NCBI GenBank assembly: GCA_000151295.1
Contig: GG745329.1
Coordinates: 65,507-129,506, forward strand
Source: Allomyces macrogynus ATCC 38327
Lineage: Eukaryota > Blastocladiomycota > Blastocladiomycetes > Blastocladiales > Blastocladiaceae
DNA length: 64,000 nt
Direction: 5' to 3'
The notes under the pieces are model-generated. The model was not told the DNA's origin. It ran no database searches and saw only the letters and a program-made list of their open reading frames with translations. Positions within the stretch are counted from its first letter, which is position 1; every line of letters starts with the position of its first letter. The position numbers were made by a program, and so were the translations under genes. Below, piece by piece: positions 8,349 to 19,115 of the stretch.

Positions 8349-11146
8349 TCACAAAATCCCGTGCTCCTTGACCCGGGCCTTGGCCGTGGCCCGGGCCTTT
8401 GCCTTCTTGGTCGCCTCCTTGCGCACGACCTTGCCCATACCCTCGGTCAGTCGCGTAATGTACTTCATCGCGCGGTTCAGGTTCATCGTCGTGAGCTCCT
8501 CCTCGCGCCGAGTCGCCAAATCCTTGCCGTCCACATCGACTTGTGGCTTCCCGTCCGGTAGTGACAGGAACCCAAGCTGCTTGAGGAACTTAACCTGCGC
8601 GTCGGACCGTAAACCGCACTTGGCCGCGACGCGTCGCGTCGACCGGAAATGCGTGGTTGGAAACTCGTTCTTGACCCAGTGGTCGCACGCGAGCACGACC
8701 TGCTGAATCGTCGGCAGGCCTGGGATCAGTTTGGTCATGTCCCACTTTTTCTTGATCTTGGCGCCGTCCGAGGTCGTGATGGTTTGCTGCTTGGTCACGG
8801 TGAACGAGCCTAGAGCGGAGATCGAGCGGGGTGAGCCTGGGTTGACAAAAACGACGACTACAACAATGGGGAAACAGAAGCACGTACGCGGCTCCACGTC
8901 GATGCGCAACAACGCATTATTCGGCAACTTGAGCCCGAGTGCGCCGCGACGCAGAAAGAACCAGTCGTACTGCGACGTGAACCCGCGATCGAGCTGCGCC
9001 AAGTACTGTCCCTCGCCAATACTCGCTTTCGCCACGTCCTCGGCGGTCCCAACCGTCTTGAGCTCGACCTCGCCCTCATTGATCAACCGATCGAGGTAGT
9101 CGACGACCGTTTCGCCGCCCTCCGGCCCTTCGCCCGATAACAGCGCCACCATTTCCTCAAACGTGCGCGCCGACGTGGCCTCTTCGCCAAGGTCGGCCTT
9201 GTGCAGCTCCTGCGCCTTTTCGGCGAGTTTCGTGAAGACCATTCCTTCGTCGCCGGGCGCAAAGTGCGGGTTCAGGCCGAGCAAAGACGGCGCGGTCACG
9301 AGATCGGCCTTGGTGTTTTGGTCGACGATGTCGATGACGAGACACTCGGTCTTGTCGTTGTGCAGGCGCAGGCCGCGGCCGAGCATTTGTTGGTACAGGA
9401 CACTCGAGCGTGTCGGACGAGCAAGAACTAGAGTCGAAATCGAGGAAACGCATCAGTTCTGGTCGTGCATAACGAAATTGAGGCCGAAAAGCAACGTACT
9501 GATACAGTCGATATTCGGAATATCCGTGCCCTCCGTCAAAATCCCGCAATTGATCAGCACCGGGAACTCGCCACGGCGGAACCGCTGAATCAACGAGTCG
9601 CGCAATTCCGGGCTGATTTTGGAATGAAGCGCGTGCGCCTCGGCGCCCGTCTTGCAAAACGCGTCGGCGAGCCCCTCCACGTGCTCAATGTCGGTCGCAA
9701 ACACGAGTGTCGACCGCCGCCGCGTCGCCTGGTCGGTCGTGCGGTCGTACGACGAGACTTGCAGCCAGGAGCGCACAATCAGGTCGTTGCGCGAGGTTTG
9801 GTTGACGGTGCGTGACAGCTCGCCCACGGCATAATCGCCCTGGCTCGACTTGACGTGGCCGAGATCGGTCGTTGTCTCAATCGTTTGCAACAGAAAGTCG
9901 CACAGGTAGCCCTCCTTGATCATTTCGAGGAAACCGCGCTGGTAGGTGACTACGCAGAATAAGAGCATCTCGTGCGTCAGTCTCACAACGTTGGGTGGAT
10001 CATGCTGCCGCGAAATGAGAAAGCGTGAAGCCGAACTCTTGTCAAACACGGTGCCGAGCGACAGGCCGTCCATGCGATGCAAAGTCGCCGAGCAGCCCCA
10101 GAGCAAAATGTGCGACGGCTGTTCCGGATCGCGAAGACCGAAATGCTCCAAAATGCGCAAATACGTCGTGGCCGCCGCGTGGTGCGCCTAAGTCGGTCGA
10201 GAATCGTCGGTCAAGGCGACAGAATTCGGTACGAGGCATGGACATCGCGCGAACCTCGTCAATGATGATCAGCTTGAAATCGGCTGGGTCGTACTTGAGT
10301 AGCCGTGTGGTCCCCATCTTGCCCAGCGCGGCGACACTGGCCACGATCACGTCGCCGGTTTCGACCGCCGGTTCTTTCTTGACGCCACCGCCTTCCTTGA
10401 GAATGACCTGGTGACCATCGCGGAGACTATCGTGGATCAGTCGGTGCGCCGTTTCGCTCCTCGTTGCGACAGCATACCAAGCCAGGTGCCGCGCGCGCAA
10501 TCTGATTCGTGGCCTGGTCGAGCAGCTCTTTCCGGTGGGCGAGAACGAGCGTCCTTTTGGCGCGCGGGGTCGGATTCGGCACGCGGGTGATCAGGTTCGA
10601 GAACACGACCTGATGAATGAACGCGAGGAGTTGATTAGCGACCACTTCAATGCCGCGCTCCCCCAACCACCATCGGAGGCACGGAATGCGAACTGTTTTC
10701 CCCGCACCGACCGGCAACGACACGGCCTGTCGCGTGACGCCATTGCCGAGGGCCTCGAGCGTCTTTTCAATGCATTCGTTTTGGTACGGCCGCAGCGTGT
10801 GCGCTGGCTGTGCGGCGCCCACGCTTGGCGTCACTCGATTTCTGGCATTGGCGGCGCCCAGCACTCGCTTGGGCGGCAATGGTACGGCCGGATCGCCGCC
10901 CTTGCCGAGCTCGGCCTTGAGCTCAGCGAGCAGATTAGGGTACGCGGCGTGCAGCTCGCCCTGCTTTTTCAATGGCAGGAGAGAAAACTTGACGAGGTCC
11001 GGCAGGTCGTCCGGCATGTTGATGAGCAGGTCCCGGTCGCCGGCGAGCAGTTTGGCGAGCTGACCTGACGATGCTGGTCGCGCAGAGTCTTGCTGCGCCA
11101 AGGTCGTCGAGAATGGTCGAGTAAATACATGGAGAGCGCAGCGCAT
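8349..11146 (-). CDS. IRC3: Irc3-like mitochondrial SF2 DNA/RNA helicase
   Basis: Exons: 11146-10694, 10609-10478, 10407-10255, 10187-10037, 9949-9500, 9427-8888, 8809-8349, giving 779 aa. The start at 11146 opens a typical mitochondrial presequence (MRCALHVFTRPFSTT). Helicase motifs: LPVGAGKT (Walker A, ends at residue 151 exactly at an exon end), LVLAHRKELLDQA (Ia), IIIDEAHH with DE and AH on separate exons (II), LWGCSATLHRMDG (III), STLVFATDIEHVEGL (IV), ILTEGTDIPNID (V) and YQQMLGRGLRLH (VI). The pattern matches the Irc3/YDR332W family of DEAH-type mitochondrial helicases that remodel branched DNA in mtDNA maintenance. The C-terminal 300 residues have no motif I know and end in a Lys/Arg/Ala-rich tail. 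The gene converges on the subtilisin gene (97 bp between stop codons). Confidence 0.88.
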
Positions 11147-11543
11147 AGCAGCGGAGCCTCTCGGACAATCGCAGCCGGCATCGATAGTTGCAGGTCGGAC
11201 GCGGAAGTTGGTACATGCGATTGATGGTCGGATTGCTCTGCTCGTGCACAAGTTGGCGGTTGATCTTGCTGCGGTGCATGGTCGGCATGCTCGAACGGCG
11301 GCAGGAACGTCGATTCGAGCGCGGCGAGTGGCTCGTCCAGCGTGGGAGAGCATCATGGTGAAATGCAAGGCAGCCCTAACAGTTGTTGTCGACGATGCGT
11401 GATAATGGTTCGACTGTGTTGTGAGTTGTCAATTGTGGATGTGCCTCACATTTCCATGGCTCCTTCCCTACAGCGGCTCGACACTTCTTCCATCAGCCAA
11501 GGAGTTGACGGCATCAACTTTTTCCCCGACATCTCGCAATACC
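11147..11543. promoter_or_regulatory. Divergent promoter region
   Basis: This 397-bp region between the start codons of the Irc3-like helicase (-) and the HExxH protein (+) has no protein-like frame. It must contain both promoters. I see no recognisable elements. Confidence 0.45.
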
Positions 11544-12446
11544 ATGGCCAGGAAACCAGCACCAGGATCCGGCAAGACCAAGCCAGCGGCACCGCAACAG
11601 CAGCAACCGCCAACCAAAGGCGCCAAGTCAGCAGCCTGTGCAACGGGCAGCTTTACGGACCAGCAGCTGGCGCCCTATTTGCTCCCAAACCCGCCACCAA
11701 GCGACTTGAACGAGTGCCAGATTGTGTACCACCCGGCATCCGACCGCCGTCTCGTCCTCGTCGTTGCGAAGGACAAGGCCACGCTCGACGCCCTGCTGCT
11801 GCGCGCGAGCATCTTTTACGAGAACCCGGACCTGCAAAACCTATATCTCGACCCGACGCAATTCGCGACCGCACAGGCTGAGCGCGGCAAGCCCTTCGCG
11901 TACTATGGCCACAACTTCCCGCTGGCTTCGCTCGCCAAGTTCCTGATGGCTGCATCGAATGCCGGCGGCGCGCGTGGACTCACGGCGGGCGAAACGCACC
12001 TGGCCCGCACGCTCACGACCAAGCTCAAGGCCCTCTCCTCGAGCGGGCGCAGTGGCCCGACTGTCCCGACGCTCGCTGACAGTTACTTGGTCGGGTGGGT
12101 GAATGGCGACACGCCGACCTTGCAGCACGAGCTGCACCATGCGTGGTACCACTTCAACGCTGGTGAGTACCGCGCGGCATGTGACGCGGCGCTCGCGAGC
12201 CTCGACCAGGTCGTGCGGTTGCAGGTGCGTGCCTACCTGCGCGGGTGCGGGTACTGCGAGGCTGTCTGGGCGGACGAGTTCCAAGCGCACCTGTGCTGCG
12301 GCGACGCCATGGTCCTCGGGACCAAGCGCGGGCTGAATGACCCGATGGCACCCGCGAGGACGGCCTTGGAGCAGCACAAGGAGGAGCATGGCGCCGGCAT
12401 GTGGTTTGGAGATTTGGGGGCGCTGGCTCAAGGAGAGATTTATTGA
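11544..12446 (+). CDS. Uncharacterised 300-aa protein with HExxH zincin-like motif
   Basis: A single exon. The ATG at 11544 is chosen because it sits in a good context (ACCATGG) and opens the conserved-looking part, although the frame stays open upstream to 11421. The N-terminus is Pro/Gln/Lys-rich and disordered-looking. The rest is soluble, with no signal peptide or membrane helix. Near residue 200 the phrase TPTLQHELHHAWYHF contains HELHH, a perfect HExxH zinc-protease motif. About 40 residues later AVWADEFQAH supplies acidic candidates for a third metal ligand. I recall uncharacterised fungal proteins with this HExxH...DEFQA layout but no experimental function. It may be a metallopeptidase or a metal-binding protein, so the function should be left open. 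Confidence 0.8.
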   Translation: MARKPAPGSGKTKPAAPQQQQPPTKGAKSAACATGSFTDQQLAPYLLPNPPPSDLNECQIVYHPASDRRLVLVVAKDKATLDALLLRASIFYENPDLQNLYLDPTQFATAQAERGKPFAYYGHNFPLASLAKFLMAASNAGGARGLTAGETHLARTLTTKLKALSSSGRSGPTVPTLADSYLVGWVNGDTPTLQHELHHAWYHFNAGEYRAACDAALASLDQVVRLQVRAYLRGCGYCEAVWADEFQAHLCCGDAMVLGTKRGLNDPMAPARTALEQHKEEHGAGMWFGDLGALAQGEIY

Positions 12447-12666
12447 TTCTTTGGCTAAATAGCGATGCTTTGGGCGTGTCTTGCCGGGTGGAGAGTCTTT
12501 TTCTTGAAAGATAGTGCCAGGATTCACATCATTTGCCCTGCAGTCGATCGGCCAGTAAAATATTGAAGGCACTGATCATATGTATAGCCACAAACCGTAC
12601 ACAAGACCCCCTTGACGAGACCAGCTCGCAAGAGACATGAACTCCTTCCACAAAACAATTGCCACA

Positions 12667-13464
12667 TCACGCGCCAATCACGGCCGTGGTCGACGTCGTC
12701 GTGGGCGCCGAGACGGTCGCGGTCGGGTTGGTCGTTGGCGCTGGGATCACGGTCTTCTTACCCTGGTCCTTGCCGTTCCTGCCGCCATTTTTGTTCCCCC
12801 CTGTCTTCTCCCCGCCATTCTTTTGGTTGCCGTCCTTGTTGTCGCCTTTCTTCTCGCCGCCGTCGTTCTTGCCATTGTTCTTGCCGTCATTCCTGTTCCC
12901 AGCCCCACCCCCGTTCTTGTTACCCCCGATCTTGTTCTTGTTGTTTCCCTCGCGACCGTTCCCGTCGATCTTGGTGATCTCGCGGCTCAGCGCGTCAAGC
13001 TTCTTCTCAATCGCCTGCAGGTGCGCTGTGATCGACCCGGCCGAGTTACCAGCGCCGCCATTACTGCGGTTCTTGCTCTTGCTCTTGTCATCGTTATTAT
13101 TGCCGCCGTTCTTCTTGCCCGTGTCGCCGCCGCCCGTCTTGTTGTCGCCGCCCGCCTTGTTGTCGCCGCCCGCCTTGTTGTCACCGCCCGACTTCTTGTC
13201 ACCGCCCGACTTCTTCTCGTCGCCGCTGCCCGTCTTGCCCGTCCCAGGTGCCATCGTCGGAGCTGGCGTGGTCGGCGCGGTCGCCGACGCGGTGGAGACG
13301 ATAGTCGTCGTCACCGCCGACGTGGTCGTGGCAACAGCGGCGGGCGCTTGCCGCGCGACGAGCGCGGCGTGGGCTGGTGCCGCGGATGCAGAGGACGGAG
13401 CAAGGACGGCGAGAAGCGCGACGATGACGACGACGAGGAGCGCCTGCTTGGCGGAGAACTTCAT
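12667..13464 (-). CDS. Secreted low-complexity Gly/Asn/Lys/Asp-rich protein
   Basis: 265 aa, single exon. The start context is CTCTCCACCATG. A clear signal peptide (MKFSAKQALLVVVIVALLAV...APSSASA) is followed by a Thr/Ala/Ser/Pro stretch suited to O-glycosylation. Next come imperfect repeats of GGDKKS and GGDNKA, a short heptad-like segment (ITAHLQAIEKKLDALSREI), a second long GGNKN/GDNK-rich stretch, and a Thr/Pro-rich end. There is no obvious GPI signal and no Cys. It is extracellular or in the cell wall by inference. Composition (charged, very hydrophilic) suggests a matrix or adhesive polymer, but no family is recognised. The opposite strand is also open through this repetitive DNA but reads as Pro/Leu/Phe-rich runs, typical of a shadow. 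Confidence 0.82.
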   Translation of the reverse strand: MKFSAKQALLVVVIVALLAVLAPSSASAAPAHAALVARQAPAAVATTTSAVTTTIVSTASATAPTTPAPTMAPGTGKTGSGDEKKSGGDKKSGGDNKAGGDNKAGGDNKTGGGDTGKKNGGNNNDDKSKSKNRSNGGAGNSAGSITAHLQAIEKKLDALSREITKIDGNGREGNNKNKIGGNKNGGGAGNRNDGKNNGKNDGGEKKGDNKDGNQKNGGEKTGGNKNGGRNGKDQGKKTVIPAPTTNPTATVSAPTTTSTTAVIGA

Positions 13465-14666
13465 GGTGGAGAGTCACAAGTGGAGAACGGGGGTTGTCGA
13501 GCCAGGCCAGCTGGGATCGGGCGCGTTGTGGATGAGGGATCAACTCGGGCGCGCGCATGCCGCCGTTTATGTATTGGCCACACTCGCCAGCTCGCCGCCC
13601 ACCACGCGAGACGTCTCGGTCGTGGACGCGTTGGCCAAGGAACAATGGAAGCGCGGGCAATCATGGGCGGCGAACCATGGGCGAATGCGCGGTCATGATC
13701 GGGTTCAGATCATGATGTTGGAGACGCGATCATGGGCTGTCATTGCCCATGGATCTATGGCCGCCGATGCTTTCATGGTGGAGAATGAATAGAGCCAGGT
13801 TGCAAAAGTATGGATGGAAGAAATTGTTATCATGCCCGGCCTCTTGATGGACTCTCGACCCATGCCTCGTCACGCCAACAATCACCATTGCAGTCAAATG
13901 GATTCCAAACTTCCTTCAATCCTCGCTCATCAGCCGTAGGGATTCATTACTTCGCGTGCCTAGGACCCACCATCAAGAACTCACCGTCCAGACGGCACAA
14001 ATAAGGAGAGGTGCAAAACTAAGGTAGCTTTCGCGGCACGATCGCGCCCAATCGTCGGGCAATCGTCCTGATGCGCAAGTCTGGTGCGCGGCCTCCCAGA
14101 GCGCGCGGCCAGGGGCAGCTGGCCGACGCCGAAGGAGGCTCCACACATCACTGCACCACAGAGGCAGCGCCGGGTTTGAGGAGTACGGGGGGAGGGGGGA
14201 GGGGAGGGGGGACTGCATCTACGCATGTGCCTGCCGACGCCGAGTGCCATGATCACTTGTTTCCTGTGCGCTTGAGCTCACACAGGTAGAGGCACGGGCG
14301 CGGTCAAGAGGAGGTGCACCAAGTTCAGGGGACACTTTCCAAACGCGTATTCGCGGCGGGTCGGGGCATGTCAGCAGGGGTTCTAGAACTCCAGACCCCG
14401 GCGAGTTCTACACGGCCACTGCGTACAGCCCAATCCTGGCGCACTTCCCACCAGGTCACGAAAAGCGGGGTGACGACGAAACGCCCATGAATTTACAGGT
14501 TGCAGCCAGGGACGCAACACCCAACCCGCGGGACGGCCGAAGCCCCGTTCCTCCGCGCGGGGGTCGACTGTGACGCTGGAGCCGCCCATGCCTGCCGGGT
14601 GCCCCAACCGACGCCAAACAAAAACTATACAACACAACCGGGCGCGGCATGCGGAGCGCCCGGCCA
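13465..14666. other. 1.2-kb intergenic region with a G-run cluster
   Basis: It lies between the start of the secreted protein gene (-) and the end of ATG9 (-). No protein-like frame is seen. Positions 13665-13760 repeat short words built on ATGATC and CCATGG, several palindromic. Positions 14187-14211 are almost pure G with single A interruptions. The promoter of the secreted protein should lie at its left end. Confidence 0.5.
14187..14211 (+). other. G-rich tract with strong G-quadruplex potential
   Basis: Four or more runs of four to six G separated by single A residues within 25 bp (GGGGGGAGGGGGGAGGGG and onward). It is intergenic, about 475 bp beyond the ATG9 stop codon. Confidence 0.75.
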
Positions 14667-17600
14667 TCAATCCTCGCTGTAGAACTATGGTGGAGAAGGC
14701 GTGCGCGTGAGCATTCCTTCTCTCTCTTCAAACAATATTGCTAATGCAGCAAATCGTACCTTGTGCAGCATCCGCGCCATCGCCGCACTCGCGCCCGCAT
14801 CCGCCTGCTGCGCCTGCGCCGGCGGCGACGCAACTGCTCTCTCCTTCCGCTGCTCTACCTGTTGCACCAACGCCGGCGAGACCGCCCCCGTCGGACTGGG
14901 CGGCGCAACACCGCCGAATGAAACGGCATGTCAGACGTCATCACGGTCGTCGCGACCGACGCCGTCATCATCCCTCCTCCCGCCCCCGTTGGGCTCGTCG
15001 TGACGCGCGACGCTCCCGCGACCGTAGGCGCCGTGATCCCCGCCGCGGCCAGCTGCGCCGTCAAGATCGAGTGCCCCGACGACGGCGTGCGCGTGAGTCG
15101 GTGCGGCGGAACCACTCCCGCCGCGGGCGGCGCCCCGAACCCGACCGTCGATCTCGACATGGCCAGGGACGGCGGGGTCCCGGTGCGGCTGTGCAGCCGC
15201 GGGAAGACGAGTGACGTGTCGTGCGGAGCGGGAGGAGCGGGGAGGGCGGTGGGTGCGGGCGGAGTGCCGATCAAGCTCGGGGTCGCAGAGGCGGGCGCGG
15301 GTGGTGGGGCGGGACCGGTAGGTGGGGGCGGGGGCGGGGAGAAGACGGGGCCGGGGATGGCGGCGGCGCGCAGGGCCGGGCCGAGGACGCTCTGGCTGCG
15401 CCGTGGTGCGGTCCATTGCGGCGGTGGGGGTGGCGGGATCGGGTCAGGGCCTCGAGGTAGACTGGGGTCGGCGGTGGTGGCTCGCGGCGGGTCTGTGGTG
15501 GTGGTGTACCCGAAGACCGACCGCTCGAGCGCCGGCTGAGGCGGCTGCTGCACGGGCGGCGGTTGCACGGGCGCCGAGAACCCGGCCTGCGGCTGCTGCT
15601 GCGCAACTGACCCGTCCGTTGTCGGCCACGTCTCTTCGAACGGGTTCCCGGGGGGCAGCTCGACCTTCCCTACTTTCTGCTCTTGCGGCGCCGGCGCGTG
15701 GTACAGCTCCGGTGCGCTCGTCAAGTCCTTGTGCAATCCTGCAGCCGATTCGGCCGCACCCACGCCCGCCGTGGTGAGCGGCGGCACGCGCATGACGCGG
15801 CTCTGCGAGACGGCGCGCCGCCCGCCGAGTCCGCGCGCGTGTCTCGGTGAGGTCCGATTCGCGCGATTGAGCACGACCGACTCGTAAATCGACAAGTGCA
15901 GGGTCGGGTCCTGCGCGTTCAAGTCGCGGTGCGCCTGCATGACGGCGCGTAGGTGCTGCGAGGTGGCTGCCGAGGGTTGCCAGGCCGGGTGTGTTTCCTA
16001 GATGGGTCCGAGCAACACGAGTCAGAATCCGAGTCAGTGTGAGCGAGGAGAAGGAGGCTCGAAACGGACCTTAAAGTGCAAGATCGACTTGGTCATCTTC
16101 ATCTCGGCCTGCTCGTCCAGATCATTGTCGTCGCTGAACTCCCTGCTGCCCGCGGCCGATCCCGCCGCCTGGTCGGCCGCCGGGGTCACCGACACGTCCG
16201 GCACGCTCACCGCCGCGTTCTCCACCGGCATTGGTGGCGGCGATTGCGGCGCAAACGTGGCCCCATCATACACGTACCCGAGCCCGGGCACGTAGACGGT
16301 ATGATCAAACAAGAAATCGACCACCTGCCTTGCCCGCATTGGCAGTGTCCACCCGAGGACCAGCGGGGCCACAAACAGTCCGACCAGCTCATTCACGTAC
16401 AGCGCCGGCCGCGGCGGGAACAGTCCGGCCACCTCCGCGCGGACCGACTCGGCATACGGCTTCGCCGCCCACCGCGGCGGACAATAATGTGTGTGCGCAA
16501 CGACCTCGTGCAGCCGGCGTTCCGGGTCGTAGGCGGCGGCAGCGTCGGGCGTGCGCATGCCGCGGGTCACGGCCAAGACGGACCCGATCAGACCGAGCCA
16601 GAAGACGGGTGTGCGTTCGGGCGTGATTTCGAGGTGCAGGAGCAGGTCTGGGTAGAGCACGGTGAAGACGAGCATGACGCCGCCGACGGAACCGAGAAGA
16701 AAGGAGACGAGCCGCGCAATGATGGAGGTGCGCTCGGACGGGAACTGCGACAGGTACTCGAGCGTCGGGTCGTGCGCTTGGACCAATCGGCGCTCGAACA
16801 GGTGGGGGACTTCGTTGAGCTCGCGGAATTTCCATCGCGCGAGGGGGGAGAAACGGCGGGTGCCGATGCTGCCGGGGTTGCGGTAGTATTCCTGCGTTTT
16901 AGAGCGGGGAGGATGTGAGGACTGGCGCGACGGATCACCGGCAACAGAAATTGCAACGTACGTCGCCGTAGCGGAAAAAGAAGTACGCAACCATGAACAG
17001 CGCCAAGACGGGCGCAAATACGGCGTTCAGCACGGCCATGATCACGAAGATCTGGTGCAGCTTGGTCGCCGACTCGGCACGCGCCGCTGCGGCCGCACGA
17101 TCATTCGCGGCCCTTCCACGACCCATCCCATGCCGCCACGCCCGCCGGTCCATGAACAACAAGCCCATGACACAAAACTCGATGTTCCACTCGAGCAGCG
17201 TCGTCAGACACGGGGAGAGCGCCGGCCCAATAAAGGGCAGCGGCACGCGCAGGTCGAGCAGTCCTTCGCCGGCAAACAGGCCAATCAGGTAGTTATCCTT
17301 GCGCATGATGCGTGCCGTGATGTCGATTTGCGAGCATCCGGGCGCGGGGACCAGCGCGGAAGCAGCGGGCGCCGCGGCCGCAGCGCGCGACGGAGGTCGT
17401 GTCGACGCGGTCATGGAGGGGTGCGGGTGTTCGGCCGCGAGTCGCTCGAGCCGGCTGAGCACGTCGGGCCATGACGCCGTTTGAATGTCCGACTGGAAGC
17501 GAACCAACCAGTCAGTCACACCGTTGATCCACCCGAAACCAAGCAAACGGGGGACAAGGACGCACATTGGGAATGTCGAGAACGTGCGCAAAGAAATCGC

Positions 17601-18654
17601 GCATCTGGTAGAGCGACGTGCGCTGTCGCCAGAGGCCGACAGACTGCAACCCCCAGATTCCCGTCGCGCAGAGCAGCGCAAACTTGAGCAGCGGATGGAT
17701 ATTAGGGCAGTCGCCATCGATAATGTCGGCAACGGGCGTGGGAGCGGAAATGTGGTGTAGCGCCGAGTAATTCAGGCACGACGAGAGGAAAATGACGAGG
17801 CCAATGACAATCGCGACGCGGCTAGCAAAAGTTGTATGAGGTGAGCCGTCAGGAAAGGATCTGCATCGCTAATGTCGGGCGAAAACGTACATGAAAAGTG
17901 CGGCCTTGTTGAGGAGGATGCAGTCGGCGCCCTTGCCGTAGAAATATGCATAGACCTGGACAGTGTGGCCACGAACAAGACGGGTCAGAAATCCATTCTT
18001 TCCATTGCGCTCTGACTCCATAAGGCAATGACGACAGAGAACCTCAATGTAAAACTGATCGAGATTGTCGGCATGCAGCCATAACCTCAACGCACGAGCA
18101 CGTTGGCGCGCCTGCAGGGCCTCCTCGTCGCCGTCGTCCTCGGCATTGCCATCGTCGTCCTCGACAGGTAATTCGCCCGCTCGTGGATCCGCCATCTTGC
18201 GCTCGTTGGAGCCCATCAGCGGCTGGTCCTCGAGCGTGTCCGCATCGGCATGGTACCGCGGCATCGTGCGTCCCCTTTGCTGCTGTTGGCCGATACCGGA
18301 TGTGGAGGGAATGGCCAGGTCCGGTCCCAGCGTCGAGTTGGCGAGACTGCGGAACCCCTGCGGGCGGTGCGCAGCGGCAGCGACACGGCTCCTGCGCGAG
18401 GTTGGGCGCATGGCAGGCGGCGCGTCGTCGTCGTAGTCGCTGTCCGAGTAGAGACCGCTGCGCGTGAGCGGCAGACTCGCAGCCACGTCATGGTCGTGGT
18501 CGTGCGCGTGCGGGTCGCGGCAGTACGGCGTCGGCGACGGGAAAGCATGTGGCGGCGCGAATTGAGCGGCACGAACAGAGGGCGGCGAGGAAGGCGGGCG
18601 CGGATCGTCTCGGTGCCGGGGCGGCGGGCCAGCCGGCGGCGGCATGGAGTCCAT
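14667..18654 (-). CDS. ATG9: Autophagy scramblase ATG9
   Basis: Exons: 18654-18043, 17955-17891, 17821-17566, 17492-16962, 16891-16070, then from 15997, with a terminal micro-exon 14684-14667 (FYSED, stop) after an intron at 14685-14759. One further splice between about 15020 and 14905 is needed to change frame and could not be fixed. The conserved ATG9 core is unmistakable: LDQFYIE-VYAYFYGKGADCILL, DIPN-SDIQTASWPDVL, ARIMRKDNYLIGLF, LEWNIEFCVMGLLF, FFFRYGD-EYYRNPGSIG, RWKFRELNEVPHLFERRL, FLLGSVGGVMLVFTVL, LHLEITPERTPVFWLG and MTKSILHFK-ETHPAWQP. The protein is a trimeric multi-pass lipid scramblase on Golgi-derived vesicles that seed autophagosomes. The N-terminus (about 200 aa) is Pro/His/Asp-rich. 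The C-terminal tail (about 350 aa) is very Pro/Ala/Thr-rich, which is long for the family. Total length is about 1,100 aa. Confidence 0.93.
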
Positions 18655-19115
18655 TGCAAGCGGATGGGTGCGCTGCGCGTTGCGCTTGGGGAATCTGCTG
18701 CGGCAGCTGGGCGGGGCCGACTGCGTGTAGATCGTCGGTCGGCCGGCGGGCGTGCGGCTGCCGTTGGTTGCTGGGCCCCTTGATGCGAAAGGACGTCGAC
18801 GCTGAAAGCTCGTTGAGGACGAGGCCGCGCCAACGAGGCCAGCGGGCAGGTGGTGGTGTGGTGCAGACAGAACGGCGACACCACCTCAGCGCAACGACAA
18901 GCCGGCGCAGCCAACACCGACGCGTCTTTGCGCGGTCACTTGATCCGCGATGCGGCTGGCAGAGGCCCGCCCCTGCTTGCTCCACCGCAACCGCTAGCCG
19001 CAACCACACGCGACGACGACGAATCGACGCGACACGCCCTCGCCCGCCGCGCGCGCCCACTTGCTGCAGTGCCTCGGCCGCGCCCGCTCGCGCCGCCGCG
19101 CATCGCGCCCAATGG
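18655..19115. promoter_or_regulatory. Divergent region between ATG9 and the KxDL gene
   Basis: This 461-bp stretch lies between the ATG9 start (-) and the chosen start of the KxDL protein (+). The + frame is open leftward to 18549 but is Arg/Pro/Ala-rich without pattern, so I treat it as leader and promoter DNA. Confidence 0.45.
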
